The notes beneath the pieces are model-generated. The model searched no databases. It was not told the DNA's origin and worked only from the letters and a program-made list of their open reading frames with translations. From NCBI GenBank assembly GCA_034387635.1, contig JAOANU010000006.1:682001-746000 (forward strand): a DNA stretch of 64,000 nt, in the 5' to 3' direction. The position numbers and the translations under genes were made by a program. The stretch is from Rhodosporidiobolus odoratus (lineage: Eukaryota; Basidiomycota; Microbotryomycetes; Sporidiobolales; Sporidiobolaceae). This document shows positions 12,247 to 24,419 of the stretch, in pieces (the stretch's first letter is position 1; every line of letters starts with the position of its first letter).

Positions 12247-13273
12247 ATGCGCCTTTCGAGCCATGAAATGAGCCCTTCAGCTACTCCGGCAGCCACGAAC
12301 GATTCACGCCGACCTCGAGTCGCTTTCCTCGGTCCGTTGGGCACCTATTCTCATCAGGTTCGTCTCGCCCAATTCCTTACTATTGCCGCAAATTCTGGTG
12401 GTTCGACGCCTTCATACACGTAGGCCACAACCGACTTCTTCGGAACAGACTGCGAGCTAGTCCCGCAAGGTCGAATCGCCGGTTCGTCCCCTTCTCACCT
12501 CGTCTAGCCCGGTGCAATCCCTCATACACCCCGCCTTCCTGCAGACGTCTTCACCGCCCTCTCACCGACTTTGACTTCCCGATGCACCTTCGGTCTCGTA
12601 CCAATCGAAAACTCATCCTTTGGTCCAGTGGAAGAAACGATGGAGCAATTGCGCAGTACAGACCTGAGTGTCCGGGGGATGACTTCGTTGCGAATCGGAC
12701 ATGCGTTACTTGCGAGTAAGGAGGCATCGCGGGAAAAGTGCCGGATGAAGAGGGTGTATTCACATGAACAGGTGCGTAGAATGATAACTGGCGAATATCT
12801 CTCGGTCGTCTCTCCGCGTAACGGAGTTCAGCCGAGTAGGCCCCACCACCGTCCTATGCTTATTCGCTTGATGTCTACAGGGCATTGGTCAATGCAAACG
12901 ATATCTTGCCACCAGCTATCCGTCTATCGAGATCATCCCAGTCGCCTCCACCGCATTAGCCGCCCAGCATGCTGCTTTCGACCCAGAAGCGCTCGCCATC
13001 TGTGCACTCAAATGCGCTGAAGTGTATGACCTCGACGTGGTAGATACAGATATTCAGGATGCCGGCACAGGTACGCTTTTCCTCCTTCAGACCTTATGCT
13101 AATCCTTCTTCCCTATGCGTCAATGTACACTGAGCTGACGGCTCCTCGCGACTCGCGCAGCAAATACAACACGCTTCATCGCACTGTCACCGTCGCATGT
13201 ACCATTACCTCCCTGTTATCCGGTGAATAGAAAGAAAATTCTGGATTTTCAGAAAGAAGAATCGGAGCAATAA
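12247..13273 (+). CDS. PHA2: Prephenate dehydratase, catalytic domain only
   Basis: Converts prephenate to phenylpyruvate, the committed step to phenylalanine. Five exons join in frame: 12247-12357, 12424-12481, 12545-12771, 12881 to about 13071, and a last exon from about 13161. Motifs in order: 'RVAFLGPLGTYSHQ', 'FGLVPIENSSFGPVEET', 'GIGQCKRYL', 'STALAAQHAA', and the signature 'NTTRFIAL' formed across the last intron. The stop at 13271 falls only about 30 codons after that signature, so the C-terminal ACT domain that normally follows (phenylalanine feedback, present in yeast Pha2) is absent, and the next gene begins 183 bp later. Catalytic residues look intact. An alternative 3' exon with an ACT domain was looked for and not found. 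Confidence 0.88.
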
Positions 13274-13455
13274 CATACATACCTTGAAATTCCGCGCATG
13301 CCCGGCGCACCGCTATGTAGCGAATATCTCAAGAGTCCCTCTGCCACAGCTACCCAAATAACGCTCTGTTGTACAAGCGGGTTCTCCCGCGACCGGATTC
13401 CTCTTCTTGACAGTTCCCTACATTGGCTTCCGAACTTGCTTGCTTGGCACGGCGT

Positions 13456-16232
13456 ATGCCACGCGCCTCCACGTCCACCTCGAAGACCTTCTCCTTCGCC
13501 CCCGCCGACCCCTCTGCCGCTTCACCAGCCGCCCCCCGCGCCAAATCGAAACCCTCAAGAAAGGGCAAAGAGCGCGCACTCGACGTCGAGGACGTACCAA
13601 GGGGTGATGGGGCAGAGGGAGATACGTATCAGCCAAGAGCGGGGCAGGTTAAACGGCGCAAGAAGGTGGAATCGAAGGACAAGGACGGCAGAAGGAAGGA
13701 CAAGGAGGGAAAGTTGCAGCACGCTTCTGAAGTGGAGGATGGGCAGGAGACGGGGCGGAACAAGGAGAAGAAACGTAAAGGAGGGCTCAAGAAACCTCGC
13801 ACAGCGCGAGGTCCCGACGAAGGGATAACAGCTCTACGGACGAAGGATCAATCGACTCGAGGTCAACAACGGAAGAAGAAGCGAGTCAGGATCGCGGCAC
13901 CTGCTATTGACGCGAGTAGCGATGATGGTGACGGAGCGGACCTCGCAGCTCGGGGCGCAAGCAGCGGCGATGATTATTCGAACAATGCTGTCACTTCTCT
14001 TCATCATTCTTCTACCTCTCGTCCTTCCGTCACAAATCCCGGCGCCTCTGCATCCTCCGCACAGCAGCAAGAAGCAGATATCGACCTCGCGGACCCACTG
14101 AATCTGCCGCTCAACCCTTCAAGGTATACGAAGCGGTACTGGCGGTCTCTCGAGTATGGAGCGTACAGGAGTGCGTTGCATGACTGCGCAAGGCACCGGG
14201 CTGAGCTAGGGAGAGTGTTGGTAGAGTGGGACGGTATTCGGAGGAAGCTGGAAGAGGAAGAACAGGTGAGAGCTAGGCAGGAAGCGCCGGCGGAGGAGGA
14301 ACTGCTGGAGCAAGTCGAGGGGGATGAGCAGCCCGGGCAGGCTGCTGACGAGCAGGAACGGATCATCGACTCGAGCGACGATGGGGACAACTACCAGCCC
14401 TCGGCCACGTTCGCTGACGAAGGCGCAAACGGCAAGAAGAAGAAGCGGAAAAAACCCGCCGCTCCGAAAGCACAGTCGAAGCGCGAATCGAATCGTCGCT
14501 TACGCTCGCACGACCCCTCTCGTCTCTTACTTCCTTTCCCTCTATCTCACTCTGTTCGCTCCTCGTCCGAACGCACCCCAGTCTCTACTGCCACCTCGAC
14601 TCCCGCCGCCACTCCAGCACCGTCTACCACCGCACCGTCCTCCTCTCGAGCCGCCTCTCCTGCGCCTGTCTCGACCGCTGGAGGAGAGTCGGAGGTTGAT
14701 CCTGAGGATGGCGCCCAAATTCTCCCACTACCGTCTGCGATCGCGCTTGCCAAGATGGCGAGGTGGCCTATGCATTCGTCGGTTTTGCAGCAGCGGGTGG
14801 GCAAAGGGGGGGTACCAGAGCTCGAGGAGGTGTTGCAAGAGGCGGCAGAGTATCAGATTGAGAAGGCTGCTATGCGGCGCGAGACGGAGGGCGCCGGACC
14901 TAGAAGGGAGAAGAGGAAGAGGCAAAAAGCGAGAAGCGCGTACGGCGCGGACGGACCGTTCGCGGGATGGGGATCACCTGTCTCCGGTTCTTCTTCTGCC
15001 TCTTCCGACGGACTGGAGTCCGACCTTGACCTCGACGAAGCTCTCCCCTCCCTCGCTCACATTCCCCCTCTCCTTTCCTCCATCACAACCCGCCTCCTCG
15101 ACTTTATCCCCAAATCGCCCTTTCCGGCTTATGACTACTGGAGCTCGTTCGGGAGGGAGGAGGGAATGCGAGCTATGGATCAGAAGAGAGGGATAGTGAG
15201 GGATGAAGGTAAGGTAGGCTGGGAGGAAGTCGTGGAAGTCGCGAGGGAGAGAGGGGTGCAGGAGCAGTGCGTCTCTCTCTTGTCGTGTTCCTTGCACATC
15301 GTGTGTCGTGGACAACCCGCTCACGTTTACAAGGACTCGCAGCGTCCTCGAGAAACTCCAGGCCCAGCTCGTCGAGGTGTTCGGACCTTCCAACCGCGAA
15401 CGTACGCTACCTCTCTTCCTTCACTCCTTCCTACGCAACGCTCATGCTTCTCATACATATACAGCTGTCAAGCTTCCTCCGCCCGGCGGCCATCCCTACT
15501 TCCTTCCCGCTTTCGAAAAACCCAAATCTCGCAAGCGCAAATCCGAGACAAGGCCTAGCAACGAGGCTGAGGATGATGGGGCGGCAGACGGAGGGGCTGA
15601 TGAGGGAAAAGAGCCGCCGCAGACTGAGCGGAAGAAGCGGAAGCGGAAAAGGACGCGGTCTGACGAGACGGTCGGGGCGGGATACCAGGCGAATGAGAAC
15701 GAAAGGGCTGCTGCGGAGGAAGAACGTCTGGACGGTGTGGAGGAGGACGAAAGGCTAAGAAAGAAGCGCAGAGCTAATGGGGCGGAAGGTGGCGGGAAAA
15801 AGGGCAAGGGGAAACGGCGGAAACGAATCGCGTCAGGCGCCAGGGTGGACAGCGGAGATGAGGATGTGGCCATGGAGGAAGGTCACAGCGGGTGCGTCTC
15901 TCTATATGGTCTTTCGCGGTTGGCTTGGCTGACTCTGAGTCCTCGAGGACAGCTTCCCTTCGTTCGCCTCCAGTTCAACCTCCTCAGCCAACGCTTTCTT
16001 CCCCCTACCCCTATTATCTTACTCGAATGCCTTACAACCGGCGTACCCTCCGCCACCCCCCGGAATGGCACTCTCCTTCGATCCATCGACCTTTACCGCC
16101 CTGGCCAACGCCGCTGGGGAGGAAGGGACAGGAGGAGACGGACGGATTCGATTACCAACGCCGCCGGCCGAGCTCTTGGCTATGCACGGTTCGGTCGAAC
16201 ATGGTGTAGTCGCTGCTGAGGGCGCTACGTAG
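13456..16232 (+). CDS. Basic nuclear-type protein, function unknown
   Basis: I do not recognise this protein with confidence. The first in-frame ATG is 13456 ('MPRASTSTSKTFSFAP'). Exon 1 runs to about 15268; further exons about 15342-15401, 15472-15892 and 15952-16232 splice in frame. Most of it is low-complexity Lys/Arg/Glu-rich sequence with several bipartite nuclear-localisation-like clusters and Ser/Asp acidic patches. Folded islands are 'RYTKRYWRSLEYGAYRSAL' (about 14130), 'LAKMARWPMHSSVLQQRV' with a helical stretch after it (about 14740), and 'LLDFIPKSPFPAYDYWSSF' (about 15090). The WP-containing island faintly recalls the RRN9 domain of the RNA polymerase I upstream activation factor, but this is weak. 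The C-terminus is proline-rich. Confidence 0.6.
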
Positions 16233-17179
16233 GTCTGTAGGGGTTACGCCGGACCACCGCTGTCACGACTTGCGCAGCGCAACCTTCGCAACCTGGTGGG
16301 GTCGCACGTTCCTCCTTTTCTTCCTGCCTCTTTGTTCGGCCTTTTGAATGACGGCGCCGCTTCGTGCAACCTGCGTGTTCTCGCCGAATGTGCTATCATC
16401 GCCTTACGCAATCTGCGAGCCGGTTTACGGGCTTCACTTCCTTTGTCCCGGCGCTCGTTGCCGTGCTGCAGCCGCTCGCGTCTCGCAGCGAGCTTCAGTT
16501 CCGTTGTCAATCTGGGCAGGTCTGTTGCCTGCAGCGGAGCGACGCATGCAGAATACTACGGCCGTTTTTCTTGGTGTTTTTCTTGTAACGCAGTCTAGGG
16601 TCCGGGTTGGTCGCTGAATAACGGCTTTGTTCAGGGGATTGCTGAATGACGAGGAAGTGCTGACTGGCGAGCTGAGCTGCCAGCTCATGAGTCAGCCGGG
16701 ACGAGGAGTCAACAGACGGGAGGCTTACAAGTCGCGTCGAGATCGGCTTGGTCTCTCCCGAACATCTCTTCGGGTGCTGATCTCTGGTCCTGCTTCTCGC
16801 TGCACACATTGCAACTGCCACACGCGCTCGACCAACAAAGCTCCCGTTGACGGACAGAGACGAACAAAGACAGCGACCTTCCGGTTATTCATCTACCCCG
16901 CGTTCCTCATCTCTCTGGTTGTCCCCGAGTCACACGTTCGTCAGCTGGCACCTCTTCTTGCTCTTACACCCATCTCAACGTTCGTCGGTCCCTCACACTC
17001 TCCCTCACACTCGTCCCTCGAGTGATCACCAAGCGTACCTGGTCAGCAGAGGTGAGTCTCCTAAAACCCCCACCTCGTTCTCTCGCCTTCTTCGTACCTC
17101 TCTTCCCTCAACCCCACTTCCCCTGGCACACACCTTGACCCGCGCCCGCGTTCTACTTCGACTTGCAGTCACCGCCAGC
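16233..17179. other. Promoter and long leader of the downstream gene
   Basis: About 950 bp. The last part (roughly 16800-17179) is CT/CA-rich and contains a likely leader intron at 17052-17168. Short frames on both strands between 16300 and 16830 show no domain or splice support; I see no gene there. Confidence 0.4.
17052..17168 (+). other. Probable 5' UTR intron
   Basis: GTGAGT donor after 'gcagag' and a pyrimidine-flanked 'acttgcag' acceptor, 11 nt before the ATG at 17180. A frame runs through it from upstream, but coding density rises only after the ATG. Confidence 0.5.
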
Positions 17180-17887
17180 ATGCCTGCCTTCACTCCTGTC
17201 GCCTCGTACTCAACCTCCGACGCACCCGTTCTCGGCAACCCCTCGGCACGTTCCTCGTTCAAGTCCTCTCCTTCCACGTCAACCGCACTTTATCCCATGA
17301 CTCGACGCGACTCTACCTATTCCAACTACTCTACCGCCTCGAGCGAAGGCGGCTGGGACTCGTCGTCGTCGTGGTCCGACACTGAGGAAGTCACCACTCC
17401 CGAAGCCAGTCCCGAACTGAAAGCGCACGACGCCAAGGGCAAAGGCAAAGCTGTCGACCTCAGTTCTTCCCTCCACTCGTTCTCTCTCAGTGGCATCCAT
17501 GGTTACGACGACGGTTGGGCGATCCCCATCGTCCCCACCTCCACCGCCTCCACCTTCGTTCCTCCTCCCACACCCTCGCCGCGTTCGGCCGCTCTCCCGC
17601 TCGCGCCTGCCGATTTCCTCACTCCGCCCGTACCCTCTCCAGCACCCGTCGCGCGTCCAGCACCGTCATCGCCCCCGACCACCGCTCCTTCATCAGCCGA
17701 CGACTCTCGCGGTCGCTCCCGTTGGCCCCGTCTCCTCTGGCGCTCAGAGCTCGACCTCGACTCCCTTACAGTCCTCAGGGATTACCACCAGCGCGCGGTC
17801 GGCGAGCCACTCCCGATCTTGCGTAGGGGAATGGGGACGAGGGAAGTCGGCAGGTGGTCGAGGAAGATGGAGGATGCCGGGCTATAG
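17180..17887 (+). CDS. Ser/Pro-rich hypothetical protein
   Basis: Intronless frame of about 235 residues starting 'MPAFTPVASYSTSDAP' and ending 'REVGRWSRKMEDAGL'. It is rich in Ser, Pro, Thr and Ala, with a WSDTEEV acidic patch, a Lys/Gly stretch ('DAKGKGKAV') and a short structured C-terminus ('LLWRSELDLDSLTVLRDYHQ'). No signal peptide, membrane segment or known domain is visible. Codon use (strong C/G third position) matches neighbours, which supports a real gene. The same frame is open to 16847, but the leader intron and the base composition favour the ATG at 17180. Function unknown. Confidence 0.6.
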   Translation: MPAFTPVASYSTSDAPVLGNPSARSSFKSSPSTSTALYPMTRRDSTYSNYSTASSEGGWDSSSSWSDTEEVTTPEASPELKAHDAKGKGKAVDLSSSLHSFSLSGIHGYDDGWAIPIVPTSTASTFVPPPTPSPRSAALPLAPADFLTPPVPSPAPVARPAPSSPPTTAPSSADDSRGRSRWPRLLWRSELDLDSLTVLRDYHQRAVGEPLPILRRGMGTREVGRWSRKMEDAGL

Positions 17888-18383
17888 CGCCGGCACAACA
17901 TCACACCTTCGCTTCATTCTATGCTCTCAACAAGTTCTGTATCACTCTATCTCCAGCCGTTCAACGTCGTCACTACGCCTTTCACCTCTTTGCCGTATCT
18001 TTTCCCTCCCTCCCACTTGCACCATCATAAGAAAGTAGCTCGCAGTACCACCCTTGTCGTCATTTTGTTCCTGTGCCTCCCTTCCCATTTCTTCCTCTCC
18101 CCTGGGTCGTTTCAGCGTCGTTGTCTCTTTTTGGGTTTCCATTCTAGCCGTCCCCCCCTCTCCGTTTTTTGTACTGCATTTCTCCGACGTCCCTCCATTC
18201 ATCGTTTGACATTCTTCGTCAAAACCATAGTAGACACCTCCGCGTCACACCAGCAATCAACAAGACACATTTCGCATCGAGTCCTTTTCTTAGCGTCCAG
18301 CGTTGAGAGCCTTTTCGTAAACAAGTTCCCCTCTCGAGCAAACGGAGTGTAAATGTTCCTCCTGCATTGTCGCAGTAAACCCT
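17888..18383. other. Convergent intergenic region
   Basis: CT-rich 3' UTR-like sequence between the Ser/Pro-rich protein and THG1. Nothing else seen. Confidence 0.45.
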
Positions 18384-19765
18384 CTAGTCATCCAATACCC
18401 CCTTGCCCCTCCCTTCGTTCCACCACTCGTCCGCGATAAAGTCCTCGTGAACCACAATGAGCTTTCTCTTGCCCTTCTTCTTCGGAGCATCCGGTTTACG
18501 GTGTCGAAGGTGAACGCCTTCTGGGATACTCGATAGCCTGGGTGGTTCGTCGCTTGCCGTCTGAGAAAAAAAAGGGGGAGAATATGAGTGCAAGCACGAA
18601 GGAATGAAGCGGGAAGAGACAACCAAGCGTACTGCTACTGGATTGGATTCGGTACTGGTCGAGGATGGTTCGTCCGCAGTGATGGTAGCAGTGGACCACA
18701 TGATTAATGACCCTTTTCGGAACATGGGGTCGAGGGTGTTGTAGTTGATCGAGAACCTCGAGAAGAGCATTTCCTGCTTTTGGGAGGAAATGGTACCCTG
18801 CGTTGCATTTTGATAGACGTGAGTACGTCGGACGTCGGTGTGAGATCAGAAGCAAATGTGAGAGGCTGGAAAGAGCGGTGCGGTTGGATCGGTGAGGAGA
18901 AGAGAGAGGCTCACGCTAAGGTCCTTGTTTGCTTCGAACTCGGTTCGACCGCCTTGCAGCACGAGAGCCCAGAAGCAGGTATTGTAGAGGTTATTGATGT
19001 GCGCTGACCAAGTATGCTGATGTCAACCAAGAGAAGGCGGAGGGACTAGTACGGTCTGCGTTCGCAGGTGAAAACTGAAAGAACAACTCACTGTCAACTT
19101 GCCGCCATCGCATGTAATCCCGCACTTCCGTTTCGGATGTGTACTGTACCACCCTGTTGTGTAGATGAGCGTCAGAAAGTGACACCCGGAAACCGGGAGC
19201 GGATGAAAGCCGCACCGTCCGTCGAAGACGGGCAAGTGCTCGAGATCCAGGGGTGAATTCGGGAAGAAGGTCGACCATAATGCGACGTAGGCGGCCGTGA
19301 AGACTGAGGTGACTAGGGTGATGAGCTTGCTGTATGAATGAACGGTCAGACGTCGAGGGATGACTGGCAGGGAAAGGGAAAGGGAAAGGAGAAGGAATGA
19401 AAAGACAAACCCACCTGGATCTTCGGCCGTGCAGCTTGCAAGACCGCTTGAAGACAAAGCTGTTGGAGTAAGGCAGTCTGTAAGTTTGAGCTAGTGTCAG
19501 AAGGGAAGAAAATGACGCACCTGTACTCGTCGCTTTCTCCGTATGCCATCACGCACTCACCATTCAACTCCCTGCCACCCATGACACGCTTGGCGGCCTC
19601 GTTCATGAGGTTGAGCGCTTTGACGTCGTTGGGTTTGTCGAAGTTGTGAGCCTTTGAGAAGCCATGAAAGCCTTTACCGTCTAATCGAATTACGAAAAAA
19701 GTGGAAGGGAGGAGAGGGTCGGGTAGTTCGAAGTTTCGAACGTAGGCAAAGCGGGAGCCTGCCAT
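18384..19765 (-). CDS. THG1: tRNA(His) guanylyltransferase
   Basis: Adds the extra G at position -1 of tRNA(His), a 3'-5' polymerase reaction needed for histidylation. The start at 19765 gives 'MAGSRFAYVRNFE', the usual family N-terminus; an in-frame ATG at 19852 would add about 29 residues and is less likely. Motifs: 'IRLDGKGFHGFSKAH' (first metal-binding Asp), 'ECVMAYGESDEY' (second acidic site), 'FDGRVVQYTSETEVRDYMRW', and across an intron 'THINNLYNTCFWALVLQGG'. Later exons carry 'LFSRFSINYNTLDPMFRKG' and end in a Lys-rich tail ('PKKKGKRKLIVVHEDF'), stop at 18384. At least five introns. Divergent from RSC9 over 177 bp. Confidence 0.93.
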
Positions 19766-19942
19766 CTTGTCGATACGCTGCGCAGGCTGTTGATCTCGAG
19801 AGTGAGGTGAACTGTTGAGGTGATGAGGTTGAAGAGGGACAAGTTGATCCAAGGTGAGGTTGGAAACTTGAACGGGTTCAACCTCTGCTCGATCTGCTTA
19901 TAAGACTGCCAGAGTACCCGATTGGAACACTACGGCATCGCC

Positions 19943-22488
19943 ATGTCACATGCCATTGGCCGCCCCAATCTCACGCATTCCTCCACCTCGAGACAACAGC
20001 ATCCCTATCCTCAACCTGGAGTCGCAAGACCCGCTCAACCTAGAACAGCAGTAGCGTCTCAGCATACACAACGGCTAGTCAACGACAGGGTGCTGGCACG
20101 CGCCAAGTGGCAGCGAATCTTTGCAGGCCGTAGGTCACTCTCTCCATTTCCCATCGCTAAGACCGGGTTGTGCTAATTCCCACTCAAAACCCACAGCCGC
20201 TTACCTCGATCCGGGTCCGACCAACCGCCTCGTGCTCTCCGTCCGGTCAGGCGTACCCGCTGAGGTCGACTTTGGCCTCGAACGGCTCGTCCAGGTTTCT
20301 TCCCTCGACCCGGATCTCCTTCGCCTCGTCGAGTTGCCAGGCTTGCTCGATGGACTGGCCGCCATCATCCGAGACTATATCGACGGCAGGAAAGCGGGGA
20401 AGAAGGCTGGTGTACCAGCATTGGCCAGCGCACTGGGAGAAGAGCCGAGAGAGGCCGCGAGACGACGAGCAGTCGAAGCTGCACTCGTTCTGCGGAATCT
20501 CTCGCCTGCACGAGGCAGCATTGAAGTGCTTGCGGCGAGTAAGCGGATGAGGAAGCTCATATGCGATGTTCTTGAGGAGGGGAACGGCGAGGGCATCGAA
20601 GCGGAGGAAACGACAGAGCTGCGGCTATACCTTCTCGAGGTCCTCGAAGGTATCGCAGAGAAGGTTCCCCTCGCACTGCCCGGTCACGCCATCACGCCCG
20701 ACGTCGCTCCGGACGAGGAGGACGACTCGCGACCTCCTCCCAAGCCTGAACCGCTCGACTCCCCTGCCGTCCGCCTCTTCCCCCTTCTGGTCGCCCTCAC
20801 CCGCTGCAACGACCGCGCCCTCGTTCTCTCTGCCTTCCGATGCCTCACTGTCCTCGCGACCAACAACAAATCCGATTCAGTCTTCGCCCTCCTCACCTAC
20901 GAGAACATTCAGCCTCTCCCCAAGCCGTACCCCCATCCTATCCAGACCGCCATTGAGCTCCTTCCCCTCGCCGATGCCGAGCTCAGCACCGCCGTCCTCG
21001 ATTTCATCTACCAGCATACTACCCTCCCCTCCAATGCTGTACTATTCTCCACTCGCCCGGAGCTGCTTGCCGTCCTCCGCCTCGTGTGCAGCAAGTTTCA
21101 CGTCAACGGCAAGCTCGAGAGCGTCTCAATCGACTTGCGAGTAGCCAAGACGGACGCAAAGACATGGCACGACGCACTGCCAAAACGACACTTGCGTCGG
21201 CCACTTCTTCAAGGCGATCCGGACGCAGGGCTGCCCATGTCGAGGGCAGAGATCGACTCTTTCTTGCCTATGTCGGAGCCAGAACGGTGTATTGCCTGGT
21301 ACGCTTCGATTGCGCTCCCTGCGAGAAGCTGGACTGAATCCCCTTTCCCCCTCGCAGGATGCGTCTTGCGTACGAGGTCGACCCCGACGGTGACATCACG
21401 CAGGTGGAGCTGTGGCAGTCGTATCAACGCCTGTTCACTCCCCTCATGGCCCCTGGTATTCCTACGATGCTTTCTCCCTCCGAAGTCATTCAGCACGCGA
21501 AGGACGGACATCCTACTGCACAACCCGTTGTTGCCGAGAATTCGGACCGCAAGTTCGTGATCAAGGGAATCAAGCCAAGAGACAGGGCAGGTATGTCGCA
21601 TTAATGTCCATTTCTTCCTTCCGAGCATGGCGGAACTAACACCCCGTTCCTGCAGATCTGCGAAGTCGGTGCCGTTGCCGCTGGACTGGTTGCCCATTCC
21701 CCGCTTCCATCTACAGCCCTATCGCCGCCTACCACCACATCCTTGACACTCACCTCTCCGAAGCTCTTCCACCATCCTGCGCCTGGCAAGGCTGCTCCCA
21801 TGCGCCTTCCAACCCCGACCCCATACTCCGTCGCGCCGAATTCGCTCTCCACATTCGCACTCACCTCCCCCCTCTCGACGCCTCCACCCCTCGATCCGTT
21901 GATCTTGCCGACCTCCCTTCTATCCTCCCTCATGAACGGCATCATTCTGAGCGAGACCCCGCAAAGGGGAGTAACCTCACCCCTGCCGGTTCGGTACTCC
22001 TCTCGATCCTCATCATTCGTAACATCGCTCGCGTGGCAAAACTCGCCCTCGATGCTAAACTCTCATCCGGTTCTTCCGCCGCCTCTTCTGGAGCTTCAAC
22101 GTCGATCTCGAACAACGGAGGAGGAGGAGGGGGAGGGGGGGGAGGTACCAGCGTTGCGAGTGGCAATGCCGCGATCGGTCGTCTTGCCGGGGATGAGCAA
22201 TCCATCTTTGAGGCGTTTGCGGCCGCGGCAGAAGGGTTAGCGAAGAAAGACGGCGTGTTGAGTCGGCTTGAGAAGGTGGATTACACGCAGGCTCTGCCGG
22301 CGGTTGAGGTGTTGTTGACGCTTGAAGAACCGTTGGTAAGGATGGTCATGAGTGATGTGGCCTTGGGGAAGGTGCTCGGGGAGGTGGCACAGTTGATTGA
22401 GTATTGTGGGCGGACTGCGAGCAGGCTGGGGAAGGAGCAGCAGAAGACGCTGGAAGGGGCAACGGACGTGCAAATGGGGAACGCGTAG
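19943..22488 (+). CDS. RSC9: RSC9/ARID2-type chromatin remodelling subunit
   Basis: Subunit of an RSC/PBAF SWI/SNF-class remodeller. Exon 1 (19943 to about 20129) codes a Gln/Pro-rich start ('MSHAIGRPNLTHSS') ending 'ARAKWQRIFAG'. The long second exon has armadillo/HEAT-like helices ('AALVLRNLSPARGSIEVLA', 'LLVALTRCNDRALVLSAFRC'). The third starts near 21359 with 'MRLAYEVDPDGDITQVELWQ' and 'FVIKGIKPR', the RFX-like region diagnostic of Rsc9/ARID2. The final exon has two C-x4-C...H-x4-H type zinc-finger remnants ('CRWTGCPF', 'YHHILDTHL', 'CAWQGCSH', 'FALHIRTHL') and a poly-Gly tract. I do not see an N-terminal ARID domain. Stop at 22486. Confidence 0.82.
22119..22146 (+). repeat. GGA/GGG codon run (poly-Gly)
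   Basis: Ten consecutive glycine codons in the last exon of RSC9, a slippage-prone G-rich tract on the + strand. Confidence 0.8.
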
Positions 22489-22887
22489 GGTGTAGGCAAC
22501 AAAGTACACTCGCCAGGCAACCAAGTGAGTGAGAAAAAGAATGCAGAGTACAAGCGCTTCGCGGCGGCGAGTCGCAAAAGTCTGCTAGCATGGCGCACTG
22601 TCGCTCGACAACAGCTCCTGCGTCCTTCTCATGCGTTTACAAGCCTCTCGTAAGGTTCTTTCGAGGAAGGCGTCCACCCTGCCATGAAAGAAGCCTCGGA
22701 GCCCTGGATTTCAATGGGGAAATGTGTCGGACGCTCGTACAGATGTAATGACAGCTGCAGGCGCATTCTCGTAAGCGGGCGGGCGGGAACTTGAAGGTTG
22801 CACTGAATGGGTTTCATGTTTCGTTTGCTCGCAGTCGACTCGCAGTGACCATCGTCCGGACTACGTGAAGCCTGCAGGTCACGGCTT
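22489..22887. other. Convergent intergenic region
   Basis: Facing 3' UTRs of RSC9 and the MDR oxidoreductase; no supported gene. Confidence 0.45.
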
Positions 22888-24419
22888 CTACGCCAACCCA
22901 GGGGTGTCGGCAATCCTGTAGACCAGCTTTTCCCCCCTGACCTCGCCCTCCTCCAACCTCCTCAAGCCCTCCTGTACGCCCTCAAGCCCACCAGGTACAA
23001 CCGTAACCTTCTGAGCCTTGAACTCGCCCTTCTCGAGCCACTCCCCGACCCGACCGAACCAGTGCTCCGCAAAGTCCGAGTCCTCTCCATACGCCGTAGC
23101 ACAAAGGCACCGGACCGTTTCAACCGTTTTGGGTAGCTTGGCGAGCTGCTCGTCCGAGTAGGTAAGAACGTAGGTAACCTTGCCTCCTCCAAGCTTGTCG
23201 AGAGCCTCAGAGATAGTCTCGATGGTGCCGTTCTCGGAGACGGCGTCGTACGCGTAGCGGATTTGTCCATCGGCGGCAGAGGTGATGGCTTCGACGAGTT
23301 CTGCCGAAGACTTGTTGCGGTAGTCGATCACTTCGTCGGCGCCGTACGCAGTTGCGACATGTCCAGAGGCGCCAGCAATGGCAACGACGTGAAGACCGGC
23401 TTTCTGTAGCGTTTCAACAACGTGGCGGATGTAAAGTCAAGGTCTGGGTGAGAAGGTAGCTTGGTGTGAACATGATCAGGAGACACACCTTGGCGAGTTG
23501 AATAGCGTACACGCCGACGGTCGTAGCACCGCCCCAGATCAGCAAAGCCGGGTGACCATCCTTAACGGGCTCGTCCGGTGTGGGGAGATCAAGGCGTTTG
23601 AAGAGGCCGATTGCGGCAGTGATGTAAGCGAGGGGGAGAGCAGCAGCATCTAAGAACATGGCAAGAGTGGTCAGGTTGCATAACGGAGGGCAAGAAAGCT
23701 AGAAGGAAGGGGATGCTCACCGTCAAAGGAAGAGTTCTGGCCAAGGTGGAAAGCGGTGTTGACGCGAGACACCTGCGAGCAACGCTTCAGCGTGAGCCAA
23801 GCGTAAGCAGTATACAAGTGGACTTACCGTGTATTCGGCATAAGCGCCGTACTTGTCGTCAGTGCGCATCTTGGTGAAAGCGGCCACTTTGTCGCCTTTC
23901 TTGAACTTGGTGACGCCTTCTCCCACGGCTTCAACGTAGCCGGCGATGTCATTCCCTTCTACAGCAGAGTACGGTGCGAGGTAATGCGGCTGCAGGGTAA
24001 GGGATGTAAGGTTGTGAGGGACGGGAAGAAAGGAAAAGATGGCAGGGCAAGGGCTATTCTGCATCAGCTGCTAGTGCTTCGAGCCCGCGCGTCGACGCCG
24101 GGGAGGCTAAGAGGATATAGAGTAGCTGATCGACGTACAAGCTTCCAATCTTTCGGGTTTGAACTGACAGAGACATCTGAAGGGTTGCAGGGGTGGGAGA
24201 GCAGCCAGTCAGCCGGCCGCCCGCATCGAGTTCCAGTCTCTTGGGCGCCTCAAGGATTCTGATTAGCCTCTCCGTGAAGGTGGCCGAGGGAGAAGGTGCC
24301 AATACAAGTCAGAAGGGGAGGAAAAGCGGACTTTTGATGCAGATCTCGTCAGCAGCCGGAGTGGGGATGGGGTAGTCCTTGATGGTGCGGGCGGTCTTCT
24401 CGACGTATACAGCCTTCAT
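22888..24419 (-). CDS. MDR-family oxidoreductase (quinone/enoyl reductase-like)
   Basis: Medium-chain dehydrogenase/reductase of the zinc-independent zeta-crystallin/enoyl-reductase type. Start ATG at 24419 gives 'MKAVYVEKTARTIKDYPIP'. Following exons: 'VEGNDIAGYVEAVGEGVTKF' and 'KKGDKVAAFT' (GroES-like fold), 'DAAALPLAYITAAIGLFKRL', 'LLIWGGATTVGVYAIQLAK' (Rossmann, AxxGxxG-like), then the large last exon with 'VATAYGADEVIDYRNKSSAE' and 'FDAV'-like 'RYAYDAVSENGTIETI'. No catalytic-zinc cysteine pattern is visible. Substrate unknown; many fungal members reduce quinones or act as trans-enoyl reductases. Stop at 22888. Confidence 0.85.

Noticed and set aside
13456..16232. Firm Rrn9 assignment
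   Set aside because: Only a short WP-containing helix is reminiscent; insufficient without a profile search, so no symbol given.
16296..17025. Several plus-strand frames between the basic protein and the Ser/Pro-rich protein
   Set aside because: Overlapping in different phases, no domain, and base composition of promoter/leader type.
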